64,000 nt of DNA from Sphingobium sp. SYK-6. Lineage in GTDB: Bacteria > Pseudomonadota > Alphaproteobacteria > Sphingomonadales > Sphingomonadaceae. The stretch is taken from the NCBI RefSeq assembly GCF_000283515.1, contig NC_015976.1:2264501-2328500 (forward strand), written 5' to 3'. The number at the start of each line of letters is the position of its first letter. The stretch's first letter is position 1. The position numbers were made by a program, and so were the translations under genes. Below the pieces are notes generated by a model, which made no database searches, had not been told where the DNA came from, and was given only the letters and a program-made list of their open reading frames with translations. Positions 54,183 through 62,710 of the stretch are shown here, in pieces.

Positions 54183-55228
54183 GAGTCTGTCCTGTTTAGA
54201 TTGAAGCATAGCCACTATTCCTGAGGTAGTTGGCGCACTCATGGGGTGGGAAGGCATCGAGCAGTTTGCCTATCCGCTGCCATGTGGCTTCGACGGTGCG
54301 CTCGGCGGCTTTTCGCAGTAGCAGCTTGAGCTTGGCGAAGACCTGTTCGATTGGATTGAGGTCAGGGCTGTAGGGCGGCAGGAACAGGAGCTTGGCCCCT
54401 GCCGCACGGATTGCCTTGCGCACGGCCTGACCCTTGTGACTGCCGAGGTTATCCATGATGACGATGTCGCCGGGCACGAGGGTGGGCACGAGGAACTGCT
54501 CGACATAGGCGAGGAAGAGCTGGCCGTTGATCGGGCCGTCGAGGACGCAGGGCGCATCGATCCGGTCGTGACGAAGCGCCGCCACAAAGGTCAGCGTCTT
54601 CCATTTGCCGAACGGCGCCTTGGCGATCAGCTTGTCGCCGCGTTTTGCCCAGCCCCGCAACGGGGTCATGTTGGTCTTGGCCCAGGTCTCGTCGATGAAG
54701 ACCAGCCTGCGAGGGTCAAGCCGGCCCTGGTACTTCTTCCACTGCGTCCGCCGCCGAGCCACCTGCGGGCGGTCCTGCTCGCTGGCGAACAGGCTTTTTT
54801 TTGAAGCTGTGGCCAGCCTTGCGCAGCAGCGACCACACCGTGTTGGGGCTGACTCGGTGACCGCGCCCGGCCAGCTCGACCGCCAGCCCGCGCACCGTCA
54901 GATGCGGACATTCCTCAAGACGAAGCAGCATCCATTCCTGCTCCCCCGCCAATACCCGTTGCTTGTGGCCTCCCATCGGACGTGAACCGGCGTTGCCCGT
55001 ATCACGCAGACGCTGCGACCACTTCACTGCGCTCGCCACGCTCACACCGAACGCACCAGCAACCTCGCGAACCGAGCGGCCCGACAAAACGGCCGCTGCA
55101 ACCCGATCTCGCAAATCGTCAGAATAGGCTCGTGCCATCGCTGCTGGCCTCCTCCCCAGCAAGCAGCTTGAATCACAACAAAGCCACCTTGGGAATCCCC
55201 AAACGATTCAGCCTATCAGGACAGGCTC
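54183..55228 (-). mobile_element. IS630-family insertion sequence (1046 bp, TA target duplication)
   Basis: Ends are inverted repeats: GAGTCTGTCCTG on the left and CAGGACAGGCTC on the right, one mismatch over 12 bases. TA lies immediately outside both ends (54181-54182 and 55229-55230), the target duplication expected of IS630/Tc1 elements. The element carries one transposase gene split over two frames. It is inserted into an IS3-family orfA, whose reading frame continues on both sides. Confidence 0.93.
54196..55138 (-). CDS. IS630-family transposase, two overlapping frames
   Basis: The first frame (55138 to 54716) holds the helix-turn-helix part: MARAYSDDLRDRVAAAVLSG, VREVAGAFGVSVASAVKWSQ and a second domain VSPNTVWSLLRKAGHSFKKK. 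The second frame (ending 54196) holds the DDE part: LVFIDETWAKTNMTPLRGWA, IVIMDNLGSHKG and LPPYSPDLNPIEQVFAKLK. All three acidic residues are present. The switch occurs at a run of eight A (54794-54801 on the complement), where skipping one base joins ...FKK with SLFASEQDRP. Programmed slippage or a one-base insertion are both possible. Confidence 0.9.
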
Positions 55229-55463
55229 TAGGATGTCTCTTTCGACTTTCAGCTTGGCCACTTCACGGCGCAGCCGCTCTATTTTCGACTGCTCCGGCTT
55301 CTTCCACTCTGACGTGCACCGCTGAAATGTGACCGATTTGAGTAGGGTCCTACGTGAAGGAGTCGGGCGGAATGAAGCGCAGCCGGCTCAACAGCAATCC
55401 CCAATCACGGACCAATCTTACCACCTCAAGCTTGAACTCGCGGCTGAACTTCCTTCTCTCCAT
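55229..55463 (-). mobile_element. IS3-family orfA remnants, interrupted
   Basis: On the minus strand the orfA start is at 55463 (MERRKFSREFKLEVVRLVRD). It is broken after about 22 codons by another IS fragment (55323-55397), and resumes as EWKKPEQSKIERLRREVAKL, then KVERDIL up to the IS630 insertion. With 54072-54182 this rebuilds most of an OrfA and the first codons of OrfB. Confidence 0.75.
55323..55397 (+). mobile_element. IS3-family (IS407-like) left-end fragment, copy 1
   Basis: Matches 57129-57205: both begin near ATGTGACCGAT, TGAGTAG follows, then ACGTGAAGG and the OrfA start codons ATGAAGCGCAGC. Copy 1 is cut after about seven codons. It lies inside the IS3 orfA on the opposite strand. 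Confidence 0.7.
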
Positions 55464-55664
55464 TTCTGCTCTACCGAGAGATGAAAACACCTTATCTCGC
55501 TGTCCGCCAACCGGCAGCAGGCCAATCTGATGACCAGAATGGCCACGTGCTCAACAACCCGGATAGCTTAACGGAGCCGCCTGTTTTCATAGTACCGGCG
55601 GCAGGCGTAGCCCGGTAGGCGTGGGGCCTGCTTCTTTAGCCATGGGCATGCTCTCTGTCCTGGA

Positions 55665-56963
55665 TCAACTGTAAGTCAGGGATCTAAGGAGAATGCCCAA
55701 TTCGCGATCGTCGGTGCTGCCGGCTACGCGTTCACTTGGCCTGACAACCGAAGACTGCAGTATGAGGTCGATCACGAAGGGAGGCTGCGACGGATTGAGC
55801 AAAAGCTCGATCGTTGCCTCCCCGCCGCTTGGCAGGGACATAGAAGTGCGGTCATCGCCGAACAGGCAGGTGACTTCCTGCTCGAACGGCAGGAAATTGG
55901 CGAGCTGGACAACCACCTTGTTGGCGCCCGCAACGGGCGCGATCGGGATGCTTGCGCTCCCCGTCGTCCAGGTGCCAATCGGTTCCGGTCCATGAACTCC
56001 ACTAAGCATATCAGCCGGATAATCGCCTAGGGCAAAGGAAATATGGCTAGCGACCTTCCTAGCCGCATAGAGCGGTATTCCTGAGAAGGTTTGTCTGATC
56101 CGGTAGAGGTGCAGCCCGTGCCGACAGAACTGGTTGCGTAGATAGTCGAAGCGGAAACCCAGCTCCATCCATCCCCGTCCCGCGATTACCGAAATGCACT
56201 CCGGATCGAGACGCAACCCCCAAGGGCAGTAGAAATCGTCGTAGATCGGTTCGTTCGAAAGCAGGATAACGCAGTCATCCTTAAGCTGCTGCGCGATGCT
56301 GCCAATCAGCGCCGCATGATCCAGGCTGTGATGAAAGGCAGCGTGGAAAATGATGCAGTCATAGCGAAAATCCTCTCCCCGCGGATTGGCGCCGAAGGGA
56401 AGGTTGAAGGGTGTCAGAGCCGTTCCATAAAATTCTGCGTTACGCGCGATGTGTTCACAATAAGTGGTTGAGATGTCTACGGTATCAACCGAAACACCCA
56501 TGCGCGAAAGATTGATGGCGACGTTACCTGGGCCCGATCCATATTCCAGCGCATGCTTGCCGCTGCTCAGACCCGAATGAAGGAATATATCACCCAGCAT
56601 CGCCAACTCATAGCCCGCATGCTGGACCGCGCCGGGATCACGTCGCGCAAAATAACCGGGAAAACGGATGGGGCATTCGTTATACGCCGCATCCTGTTCA
56701 TGCTCTCCGATGTCGTAATGCGCGCCGGCCGATCCACTGCCGCGGTCGAACACAGCCTGCCACAGCTTCAGTATCTCATTGCGATAATCGGGCCCATAGG
56801 GATCCATCGAGAGATCGAGCCAATGGGGAAGTCGCAGCTCAGGCTGAGGCTGCTGCCCCATGAGATGATACAGGCGATTGTGCTCGCCGGGGTCGTTAGC
56901 CCAGATTCGTCGGGCTTCGGATGCGATCCAGTTAACATCGTCAATCTCGAAATAGGCGGTCAT
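55665..56963 (-). CDS. SAM-dependent methyltransferase, atypical base composition
   Basis: 432 residues. A class I methyltransferase core sits in the middle: ALEYGSGPGNVAINLSRMGV (motif I), VDTVDISTTYCEHIARNAEF, YDCIIFHAAFHHSLDHAALI and DDCVILLSNEPIYDDFYCPW. A C-terminal beta-rich domain (GTWTTGSASIPIAPVAG, VVVQLANFLPFEQEVTCLF) may bind carbohydrate. Such proteins occur in surface-glycan clusters. Codon use is visibly less GC-biased than in neighbours, and IS fragments flank it on both sides, so it was probably acquired. No partner genes remain. Confidence 0.85.
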   Translation of the reverse strand: MTAYFEIDDVNWIASEARRIWANDPGEHNRLYHLMGQQPQPELRLPHWLDLSMDPYGPDYRNEILKLWQAVFDRGSGSAGAHYDIGEHEQDAAYNECPIRFPGYFARRDPGAVQHAGYELAMLGDIFLHSGLSSGKHALEYGSGPGNVAINLSRMGVSVDTVDISTTYCEHIARNAEFYGTALTPFNLPFGANPRGEDFRYDCIIFHAAFHHSLDHAALIGSIAQQLKDDCVILLSNEPIYDDFYCPWGLRLDPECISVIAGRGWMELGFRFDYLRNQFCRHGLHLYRIRQTFSGIPLYAARKVASHISFALGDYPADMLSGVHGPEPIGTWTTGSASIPIAPVAGANKVVVQLANFLPFEQEVTCLFGDDRTSMSLPSGGEATIELLLNPSQPPFVIDLILQSSVVRPSERVAGSTDDRELGILLRSLTYS

Positions 56964-57128
56964 TCAACGACTCTCCCTTGGTATGAGGCTGACTAGTTCG
57001 AACGCGTATCACTATCAACTATCGCCTTCCGTCATAAACGTTATCGGGACAGCAGCGCTCGCAGCGGGCATCAACTTCTCTCACCTGCAAACCCCTTGGT
57101 TTTCAGAGATATCTTATGACGCGCTCCC

Positions 57129-57254
57129 CTGTAATGTGACCGATTGAGTAGAGCCCGACGTGAAGGGGCGGAAGAAGATGAAGCGCAGCAGGTTCAGCGA
57201 AGGGCAGATCATCGCGATCTTGAAGGAGCGGGAGACCGGGATGGCGACCACAGA
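57129..57254 (+). mobile_element. IS3-family (IS407-like) left-end fragment, copy 2
   Basis: Starts like copy 1 (55323) and continues further into OrfA: MKRSRFSEGQIIAILKERET followed by GMATT, then stops abruptly at 57254, where integrase sequence on the other strand begins. No right end is found. Confidence 0.75.
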
Positions 57255-57271
57255 CAGCCCCCCCTCCTTCA

Positions 57272-57590
57272 TTAACACTCGACGACGATCGAAGAAATCG
57301 GTCCGCCGATATGCAGCTTCGACCGCGTTGGGAACGCGGTGCGCCAACGCGCCAGACCTCGCATCACCGATCGCAGCGAGACCTCCTTTGGCACCAACCC
57401 CTTGATGTACGCGAACTCGAGAACGGTTCCGATACGCTGCAATACGCGTTTCGCAGTATCGGGGATCCTGAGCCAGATAGGCCCCAGCACAGTCAGAACC
57501 GCCGTGCTATCCACCGCAGCGACTGTCTTGCTCCCAAAGTGCGGGAACCCATGCCGCGCGAAGCTGGATATCCAGGATGCATGTTGCTAA
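57272..57590 (-). pseudogene. Tyrosine integrase fragment, core-binding region
   Basis: Minus-strand frame reads W-I-S-S-F-A-R-H-G-F-P-H-F-G-S-K-T-V-A-A-V-D, then LTVLGPIWLRIPDTAKRVLQ and RIGTVLEFAYIKG. This is the SAM-like core-binding segment of P4/tRNA-type integrases. It is cut at one end by the IS fragment 57129-57254 and at the other by the IS407-like element. The catalytic domain is missing. It belongs with the N-terminal fragment at 58846-59076. Confidence 0.75.
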
Positions 57591-57617
57591 TCCTTCCAGC
57601 CACCCTTCATCGCCTAA

Positions 57618-58830
57618 CGTGCTCCCCGGAAACTCCTCCATTTTAATGGGAGTCCACTTCGAGAAGGAGTGCGACGTGAAGAAGAGCAGGTTTACCGAGG
57701 AACAGATCATCGCGGTTCTGCGGGAGCAGGAGGCTGGAGCGGCGACGGCGGATGTGTGCCGCAAGCACGGCGTGAGCAGCGCGACGTTCTACAAGTGGAA
57801 GGCAGCCTATGGCGGCATGGACGTGTCACAGGCACGCAAGCTGAAGGTTCTGGAGGACGAGAACGCGAAGCTGACCCGAAGGGCGGCGAAGCCAACAAGC
57901 TTCTGGCCGAAGCGATGCTCGATAATGCTGTGCTGAAGGAAGTGACCTCAAAAAACTGGTGAAGCCTGCCGCTCAGCGCAAGGCTGTCGAGCATGTTCGA
58001 CAGCTCTTCGCGATCAGCGAGCGTCGGGCATGCTCCATCCTTGCCGTGGATCGGACGTCGATGCGCTATGCGCATCGGCGATCGGATGATGGCGACCTGC
58101 GGTCGCGGCTTCGCGAGATCGCCCTGGAACGACGTCGGTTCGGCTATCGGCGGCTCGGGATCATGTTGCGCGAGAAGGCATCGTCATGAACCACAAGAAG
58201 CTGCTGCGCCTTTATCGTGAGGAGAACTTGCGTGTGCGGCGGCGACGCGGTCGCAAGCGAGCCATGGGCACGCGAGCGCCGATGACGCTGCCGCAGGCCC
58301 CCAACCAGCGCTAGCCTCGACTTCGTCAGCGACACACTGGCCTGCGGCCGGCGGTTCCGCATGCTTGCCGTGGTCGATGACTTCACGCGAGAGTGCCTGG
58401 CGCTGGCGGCGGATAGGTCGCTGTCAGGCGCCCGTGTCTGTCGAGAGCTTGACGCGATCATCGTGGCTCGCGGCAAGCCTCTCATGATCGTCAGCGATAA
58501 CGGCACTGAGCTTACGAGCCTGGCGATCCTGCGGTGGACAGGATCGCCGCATCGAGTGGCATTACATCGCGCCCGGCAAGCCGCAGCAGAACGGCTACGT
58601 CGAGAGCTTTAATGGTCGCTTACGCGACGAGTGCCTCAATGAAACGCTGTTCGCCATGCCCGTTCGGTGTTGTGCAATTGGCGCGACGACTACAACCATG
58701 TGCGGCCGCATAGCGGGATAGGCGGGCTGACGCCCGCCGATGCCGCCAGGCGGCTTGTGCAACCTTGCCCAGACGGGCACCATGACAACCCCGGACTCTA
58801 CTTATGAGTGGAGGAACTTGGGGAGCACGT
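57618..58830 (+). mobile_element. Degenerate IS3-family (IS407-like) insertion sequence
   Basis: Both ends survive: ACGTGCTCCCC on the left and GGGGAGCACGT on the right, an 11-base perfect inverted repeat, with CTCC/GGAG matches further in. A clear target duplication is not visible. It splits an integrase gene lying on the other strand. Its two frames are broken by several frameshifts and a probable deletion, so it is inactive. Confidence 0.85.
57676..58800 (+). pseudogene. Broken IS407-like transposase, orfA and orfB
   Basis: OrfA begins at GTG 57676: MKKSRFTEEQIIAVLREQEA, VCRKHGVSSATFYKWKAAYG, then shifts frame near 57880, where another frame continues NKLLAEAMLDNAVLKEV. OrfB pieces follow in different frames: RQLFAISERRACSILAVDRT, then RFGYRRLGIMLREK; LDFVSDTLACGRRFRMLAVV with DDFTRECLALAADRS; and a last DDE part [17 protein letters not shown]. 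At least three frame changes and a short gap make it non-functional. Confidence 0.85.
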
Positions 58831-58845
58831 CATTTTCCTTCAACA

Positions 58846-59076
58846 TCACGCCGATCCGACGATCTTTATGCTGCCCCCGGGGAGGGTGAGATAGTTTTCT
58901 TCCAGGGGCTGTCGCGAGAGCCGCTTCGCCTTGCCTGTCAAGCGATACTTCATGGGCCACAGAGCTGATCTGTTCGACTGGAGGAACAAGCCTTCCCCTT
59001 CGAATCTCTTATAGCCGCGTTTGCGAAGCTGGAATTTCGGGCTCTGAATCTCAGAGCGGAATGGTACATCGCTCAT
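58846..59076 (-). pseudogene. Tyrosine integrase fragment, N-terminal DUF4102-like domain
   Basis: Minus-strand frame from about 59076 reads MSDVPFRSEIQSPKFQLRKR, then YKRFEGEGLFLQSNRSALWP and MKYRLTGKAKRLS, the usual N-terminal DNA-binding domain of tRNA-type integrases (K-x-F-D-G-x-G-L-F-L). It is followed by the IS407-like element and then by the core-binding fragment at 57272-57590. The gene starts about 80 bases from tRNA-Met, the usual position for an island integrase. Confidence 0.72.
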
Positions 59077-59152
59077 TTCGATACCGCGAAACTCTGCTTT
59101 TCTTTCGATTTGCGAAAATCTGAAAGCTGGTGGAAGCTTCCGCATCAAGAAA

Positions 59153-59229
59153 TGGTAGCGGAGGAGGGACTCGAACCCCCGACACGCGGATTATGATTCC
59201 GCTGCTCTAACCGGCTGAGCTACTCCGCC
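59153..59229 (-). tRNA. tRNA-Met (CAU)
   Basis: 77 bases with CCA encoded. Acceptor GGCGGAG pairs with CTCCGCT, the anticodon stem GCGGA/TCCGC encloses ATCATAA with anticodon CAU, and the T arm is GGGGGTTCGAGTCCCTC. The sequence is of the elongator Met type in alphaproteobacteria rather than initiator. tRNA-Ile2, which also has CAU in the gene, is less likely. It is the right border of the IS-rich island. Confidence 0.95.
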
Positions 59230-59370
59230 CCGTTTCGGGAACCGCCTTGGCGATTGGTCGAGGCGCTATACGCAGCCCGATCCGCACGGTCAATGGGCTG
59301 TCCCCAACATTGATCGGCCCGTGTTTCTCTGGCAAGTGCAGCGCTCGTCGCAGGCTGCAGGGGATGGTGG

Positions 59371-60609
59371 ATGCCGCATTTTGATTGCCTTATCGTCGGT
59401 GGCGGACACGCCGGAGCGCAGGCGGCCATCCTGCTGCGCCAGCTCAAGTTCGAGGGGACGGTAGGGCTGATCAGCGGCGAAACAGAATATCCCTATGAGC
59501 GCCCGCCCCTCTCCAAGGATTATCTGGCCGGCGAGAAGATCTTCGATCGCATCCTGCTGCGTCCGCGCAATTTCTGGGGGGATCAGGGCATCGAGCTGTT
59601 CCTGGGCGAGCGGGTCAAGGCGCTGCAGCCGGCCGAGCACAGCCTGACGACCGCCAGCGGCGCGGAATTCACCTATGGCAAGCTCATCTGGGCGGGCGGC
59701 GGCGTGGCCCGGCGATTGTCCTGTCCCGGCGGCACCGCGAAAGGGCTGTTCACCGTGCGCACCCGCGCCGATGTGGATGCGGTGATGGCCGTGCTGCCGC
59801 AGGCGGAGCGCTTCGCGATCGTCGGCGGCGGCTATATCGGCCTGGAGGCGGCGGCCGTGCTCAGCAAGCTGGGCAAGCAGGTCACGCTGATCGAGGCGCT
59901 GGACCGGGTGCTGGCCCGCGTGGCGGGGCCGGAGCTCTCGGCTTTCTTCGAGGATGAGCATCGCGCGCATGGCGTGGACGTGCGCCTCGCCTGCGGCGTC
60001 GAGGCGATCGAGGCGGACGAGCAGGACCGGGCCACCGGCGTGCGCCTGGCGGACGGCACCATCATTCCCACCGATGCGGTCATCGTGGGGATCGGCATCG
60101 TGCCGGAAACAGGACCCCTGCTCCTGGCCGGGGCCAGCGGCGGCAATGGCGTCGATGTCGACGAATATTGCCTCACCTCCCTGCCGGACGTCTATGCGAT
60201 CGGGGATTGCGCCGCGCATGAGAACCGCTTCGCCGAGGGGCGGCGCGTGCGCGTGGAATCGGTGCAGAATGCCAATGATCAGGCCCGCACTGCCGTCCAG
60301 CACATCATCGGCACGCCCGCGCCTTATGATGCCGTGCCGTGGTTCTGGTCGAACCAGTATGATCTGCGGCTGCAGACGGTCGGGCTCGCCGTGGCGCATG
60401 ACGAGCGGGTCGTGCGGGGCGATCCGGCGACGCGCAGCTTCTCGGTGGTCTATCTGCGCCAGGGCCATGTCGTCGCGCTCGACTGCGTGAACCGCACGAA
60501 GGATTATGTGCAGGGCCGCGCGCTGGTGGTCGATGGCACACGGGTGGACCGCGATCGGCTCGCCGATGCCGACACTCCCCTCAAGGAACTGACCGCCGCG
60601 CAGGGATGA
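59371..60609 (+). CDS. FAD-dependent ferredoxin/rubredoxin reductase-type oxidoreductase
   Basis: 412 residues. It passes electrons from NAD(P)H to a ferredoxin or rubredoxin. Seen: FAD-binding CLIVGGGHAGAQAAILLRQL, YERPPLSKDYLAGE, NAD-binding FAIVGGGYIGLEAAAVLSKL, and DVYAIGDCAAHENRFAEGRR. The C-terminal reductase domain is present (VPWFWSNQYDLRLQTVGLA). Such reductases often serve cytochrome P450 or ring-hydroxylating oxygenases, but no partner gene is adjacent. Confidence 0.93.
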   Translation: MPHFDCLIVGGGHAGAQAAILLRQLKFEGTVGLISGETEYPYERPPLSKDYLAGEKIFDRILLRPRNFWGDQGIELFLGERVKALQPAEHSLTTASGAEFTYGKLIWAGGGVARRLSCPGGTAKGLFTVRTRADVDAVMAVLPQAERFAIVGGGYIGLEAAAVLSKLGKQVTLIEALDRVLARVAGPELSAFFEDEHRAHGVDVRLACGVEAIEADEQDRATGVRLADGTIIPTDAVIVGIGIVPETGPLLLAGASGGNGVDVDEYCLTSLPDVYAIGDCAAHENRFAEGRRVRVESVQNANDQARTAVQHIIGTPAPYDAVPWFWSNQYDLRLQTVGLAVAHDERVVRGDPATRSFSVVYLRQGHVVALDCVNRTKDYVQGRALVVDGTRVDRDRLADADTPLKELTAAQG

Positions 60610-60654
60610 GGCTGCCGGGCACGCAGCCCTCGCCCAAGCCCCTGCCCCATCGCC

Positions 60655-61233
60655 TCAGCGCCGCCCCCGGAAGGCGTAGCGGGCGATAAGGTCCCATCGC
60701 CCGTCCCGATAATGCCAGCAGGCCAGCGCCGCGATCCGCACTGGGCGCGGGCGCACCGTCTGCCGGAGCAGTGCAAGCGTCGCGCGCGCGACATCCGGCG
60801 CCACCTTGTTCTGGATGGTGATGTGCAGGCGCGGCGGATGATCGTCCTGCGGCGTCAGATGATGGTCGAAGCGCGCACGCATATGCGCGTGCAGGTCGAG
60901 CAGGTCCGGACTTTCCAGCACGATCGCCACGGCCCCGTCGAGCGCATGAGGCGCGCCGATCCGGGCGCGCGGCGGCGGCCCGGCGGCGAATTCGGCAAGC
61001 AGCCGGCGCAGCTCGTTCTCCAGCGAGGGCGGCAAGTGCCGGAACAAGGTGACATGGGCCGGCACCTTGTTGCGCTCGGGCGGATAGAAGCGGCGGCGGA
61101 GCCCTTCCGCCCAGGCCTGGGCTTCCCCTTCGAGTTCGGCCGAGACGATGATCGGCGCCGGCGCGCCGGGGCGCCCCGCCGTCCCCACGCTGCCGTTCAC
61201 GCGCGCGATTGCATTTCCGGGCAGATCGGGCAT
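60655..61233 (-). CDS. 2'-5' RNA ligase/phosphoesterase family protein
   Basis: 192 residues with the two HxTx motifs of the 2H phosphoesterase fold: VPAHVTLFRHLPPS and PPRLHITIQNKVAP, about 75 residues apart. Family members act on cyclic phosphates or 2'-5' linked RNA. Divergent from the small membrane protein gene and convergent with the reductase gene. Substrate unknown. Confidence 0.87.
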   Translation of the reverse strand: MPDLPGNAIARVNGSVGTAGRPGAPAPIIVSAELEGEAQAWAEGLRRRFYPPERNKVPAHVTLFRHLPPSLENELRRLLAEFAAGPPPRARIGAPHALDGAVAIVLESPDLLDLHAHMRARFDHHLTPQDDHPPRLHITIQNKVAPDVARATLALLRQTVRPRPVRIAALACWHYRDGRWDLIARYAFRGRR

Positions 61234-61265
61234 GCTGCCATGATAACGATCTATGGGGGGATGCC

Positions 61266-61694
61266 ATGGAAAAAGTTTCGCAAGGCCGCGCGCCCATCTG
61301 GCCGGCCATTCTCTTCCTGCTCTGGAACCTGCTGGGCTGCGCGGCTTTCGTCATGCAGTCGACCATGGACCTCGACGCGCTCGCCGCGACGGATCCGGTG
61401 CAGGCGCAGATCTGGGCCACGATGCCGGCATGGGCCTGGGCCGCTTATCTGGTCGCCGTCGCCGCCGGCACGCTCGGCGCGATCGCGCTGCTGATGCGCT
61501 CCCGGCTGGCCGTGCCGCTCTCGCTGCTGTGCGTCGCCGCCGTGCTGGTGCAGTTCGGCTACGCCTTCCTGGGCACCGACTTGCTGGCGCTGAAGGGACC
61601 GTCCTCGGCCATCTTTCCAGCGATCATCGTCCTGCTCGCCATCGCGCAGTGGATTTATGCCCGCTGGCTTCGCGGCCGGGGCGCGCTGCGCTAA
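61266..61694 (+). CDS. Small four-helix membrane protein
   Basis: 142 residues starting MEKVSQGRAPIWPAILFLLW. Four hydrophobic helices (LLWNLLGCAAFVMQST, AYLVAVAAGTLGAIALLM, VPLSLLCVAAVLVQFGYAFL, IFPAIIVLLAIAQWIYA) and a short basic tail. No motif recognised. It is convergent with mltG. Confidence 0.75.
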   Translation: MEKVSQGRAPIWPAILFLLWNLLGCAAFVMQSTMDLDALAATDPVQAQIWATMPAWAWAAYLVAVAAGTLGAIALLMRSRLAVPLSLLCVAAVLVQFGYAFLGTDLLALKGPSSAIFPAIIVLLAIAQWIYARWLRGRGALR

Positions 61695-61735
61695 GCACAG
61701 CGCCAGGGGGTGATGGCACGGCCGGTCCGGCCAGC

Positions 61736-62707
61736 CTACATCTCGCCCCGCTGGCGGCGCAGCTCGAACCATTTGCGGACATTGTCGTTGTGCTGCTCCA
61801 GCGTGTCCGCGAAGATGTGGCCGCCCTTGCCGTCCGCGACGAAATAGAGCGCCTTCGTCTTCGCCGGGTTGAGCACGGCCTCGATGGAGCTGCGGCTCGG
61901 ATTGGCGATGGGGCCCTTGGGCAGGCCAGTCATCGCATAGGTATTGTAGTCGTTGACGGCATCGATCTCCGAGCGGCGGATACGCCGGCCCAGCGGCTTG
62001 CCGCGCGTGATGGGATAGATGATCGTGGGGTCGGCCTGGAGCATCATGCCCGTGCGCAGCCGGTTCTCGTAGACCCCGGCGACCAGCGGCCGCTCGGCGG
62101 GAATCGAGGTTTCCTTCTCGACGATGCTGGCAAGCGTGATGGCTTCGGCGGGCGTCCTCACCACGATGTCGGGCGCGCGCGTCTTCCATCTCTCGTCGAG
62201 AAACCGGCTCATCGCGTCCTGCATCCGGGCAAGCACCGCGCCGCGCGATTCGCCTTTCTGGTAGGCATAGCTGTCCGGCATCACCGAGCCTTCCTCGGGC
62301 ACGGAAATGTCACCGGTCAGTTCCTCATTGGCCATGAGCCGCTCGTGCACCAGGATGGACGGCATGCCTTCCGGGATCGTCACGAGATAATTGATCGTCT
62401 TGCCGCTCTGCAGGATCTCCAGCACCAGTGCGTTGCTGGCGCCCCGCGGCACCTCATATTCGCCGGCCTTGATGACGCCCGCCGCGCCGAGAACCCGCGC
62501 GCGCAGGAGGAAGCTGTCCGCCGAAGCGATGACGCCCTGTTCCTCCAGCCGGGTCGCCATGGAGCGCAGCGTGGCGCCTTCCGGCACCACGACCACGGCA
62601 TCCTTCTCGAGCGGACCTTCGCTGGTCCAGCCATGCACGAAATTGAAGGCGAGCGCGGCCAGGATCAGGGCTGCCAGGACAAAGACGAGACAGCCGATCC
62701 GCCGCAT
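61736..62707 (-). CDS. mltG: Endolytic peptidoglycan transglycosylase MltG
   Basis: 323 residues. It cleaves nascent glycan strands at the inner membrane and sets chain length. One N-terminal membrane helix (CLVFVLAALILAALAFNFVH), a LysM-like part, then the YceG catalytic domain: ITLASIVEKETSIPAERPLV with the catalytic Glu, VYENRLRTGMMLQADPTIIY, and LPKGPIANPSRSSIEAVLNP. It follows fabF by three bases, the common fabF-mltG arrangement. Confidence 0.95.
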   Translation of the reverse strand: MRRIGCLVFVLAALILAALAFNFVHGWTSEGPLEKDAVVVVPEGATLRSMATRLEEQGVIASADSFLLRARVLGAAGVIKAGEYEVPRGASNALVLEILQSGKTINYLVTIPEGMPSILVHERLMANEELTGDISVPEEGSVMPDSYAYQKGESRGAVLARMQDAMSRFLDERWKTRAPDIVVRTPAEAITLASIVEKETSIPAERPLVAGVYENRLRTGMMLQADPTIIYPITRGKPLGRRIRRSEIDAVNDYNTYAMTGLPKGPIANPSRSSIEAVLNPAKTKALYFVADGKGGHIFADTLEQHNDNVRKWFELRRQRGEM

Positions 62708-62710
62708 GAC

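Noticed and set aside
55560-55640. Terminator or attachment site in the GC-rich inverted repeats left of the methyltransferase
   Set aside because: Short matching arms (GCAGGC/GCCTGC) are far apart and no T tract or tRNA-like repeat is present.
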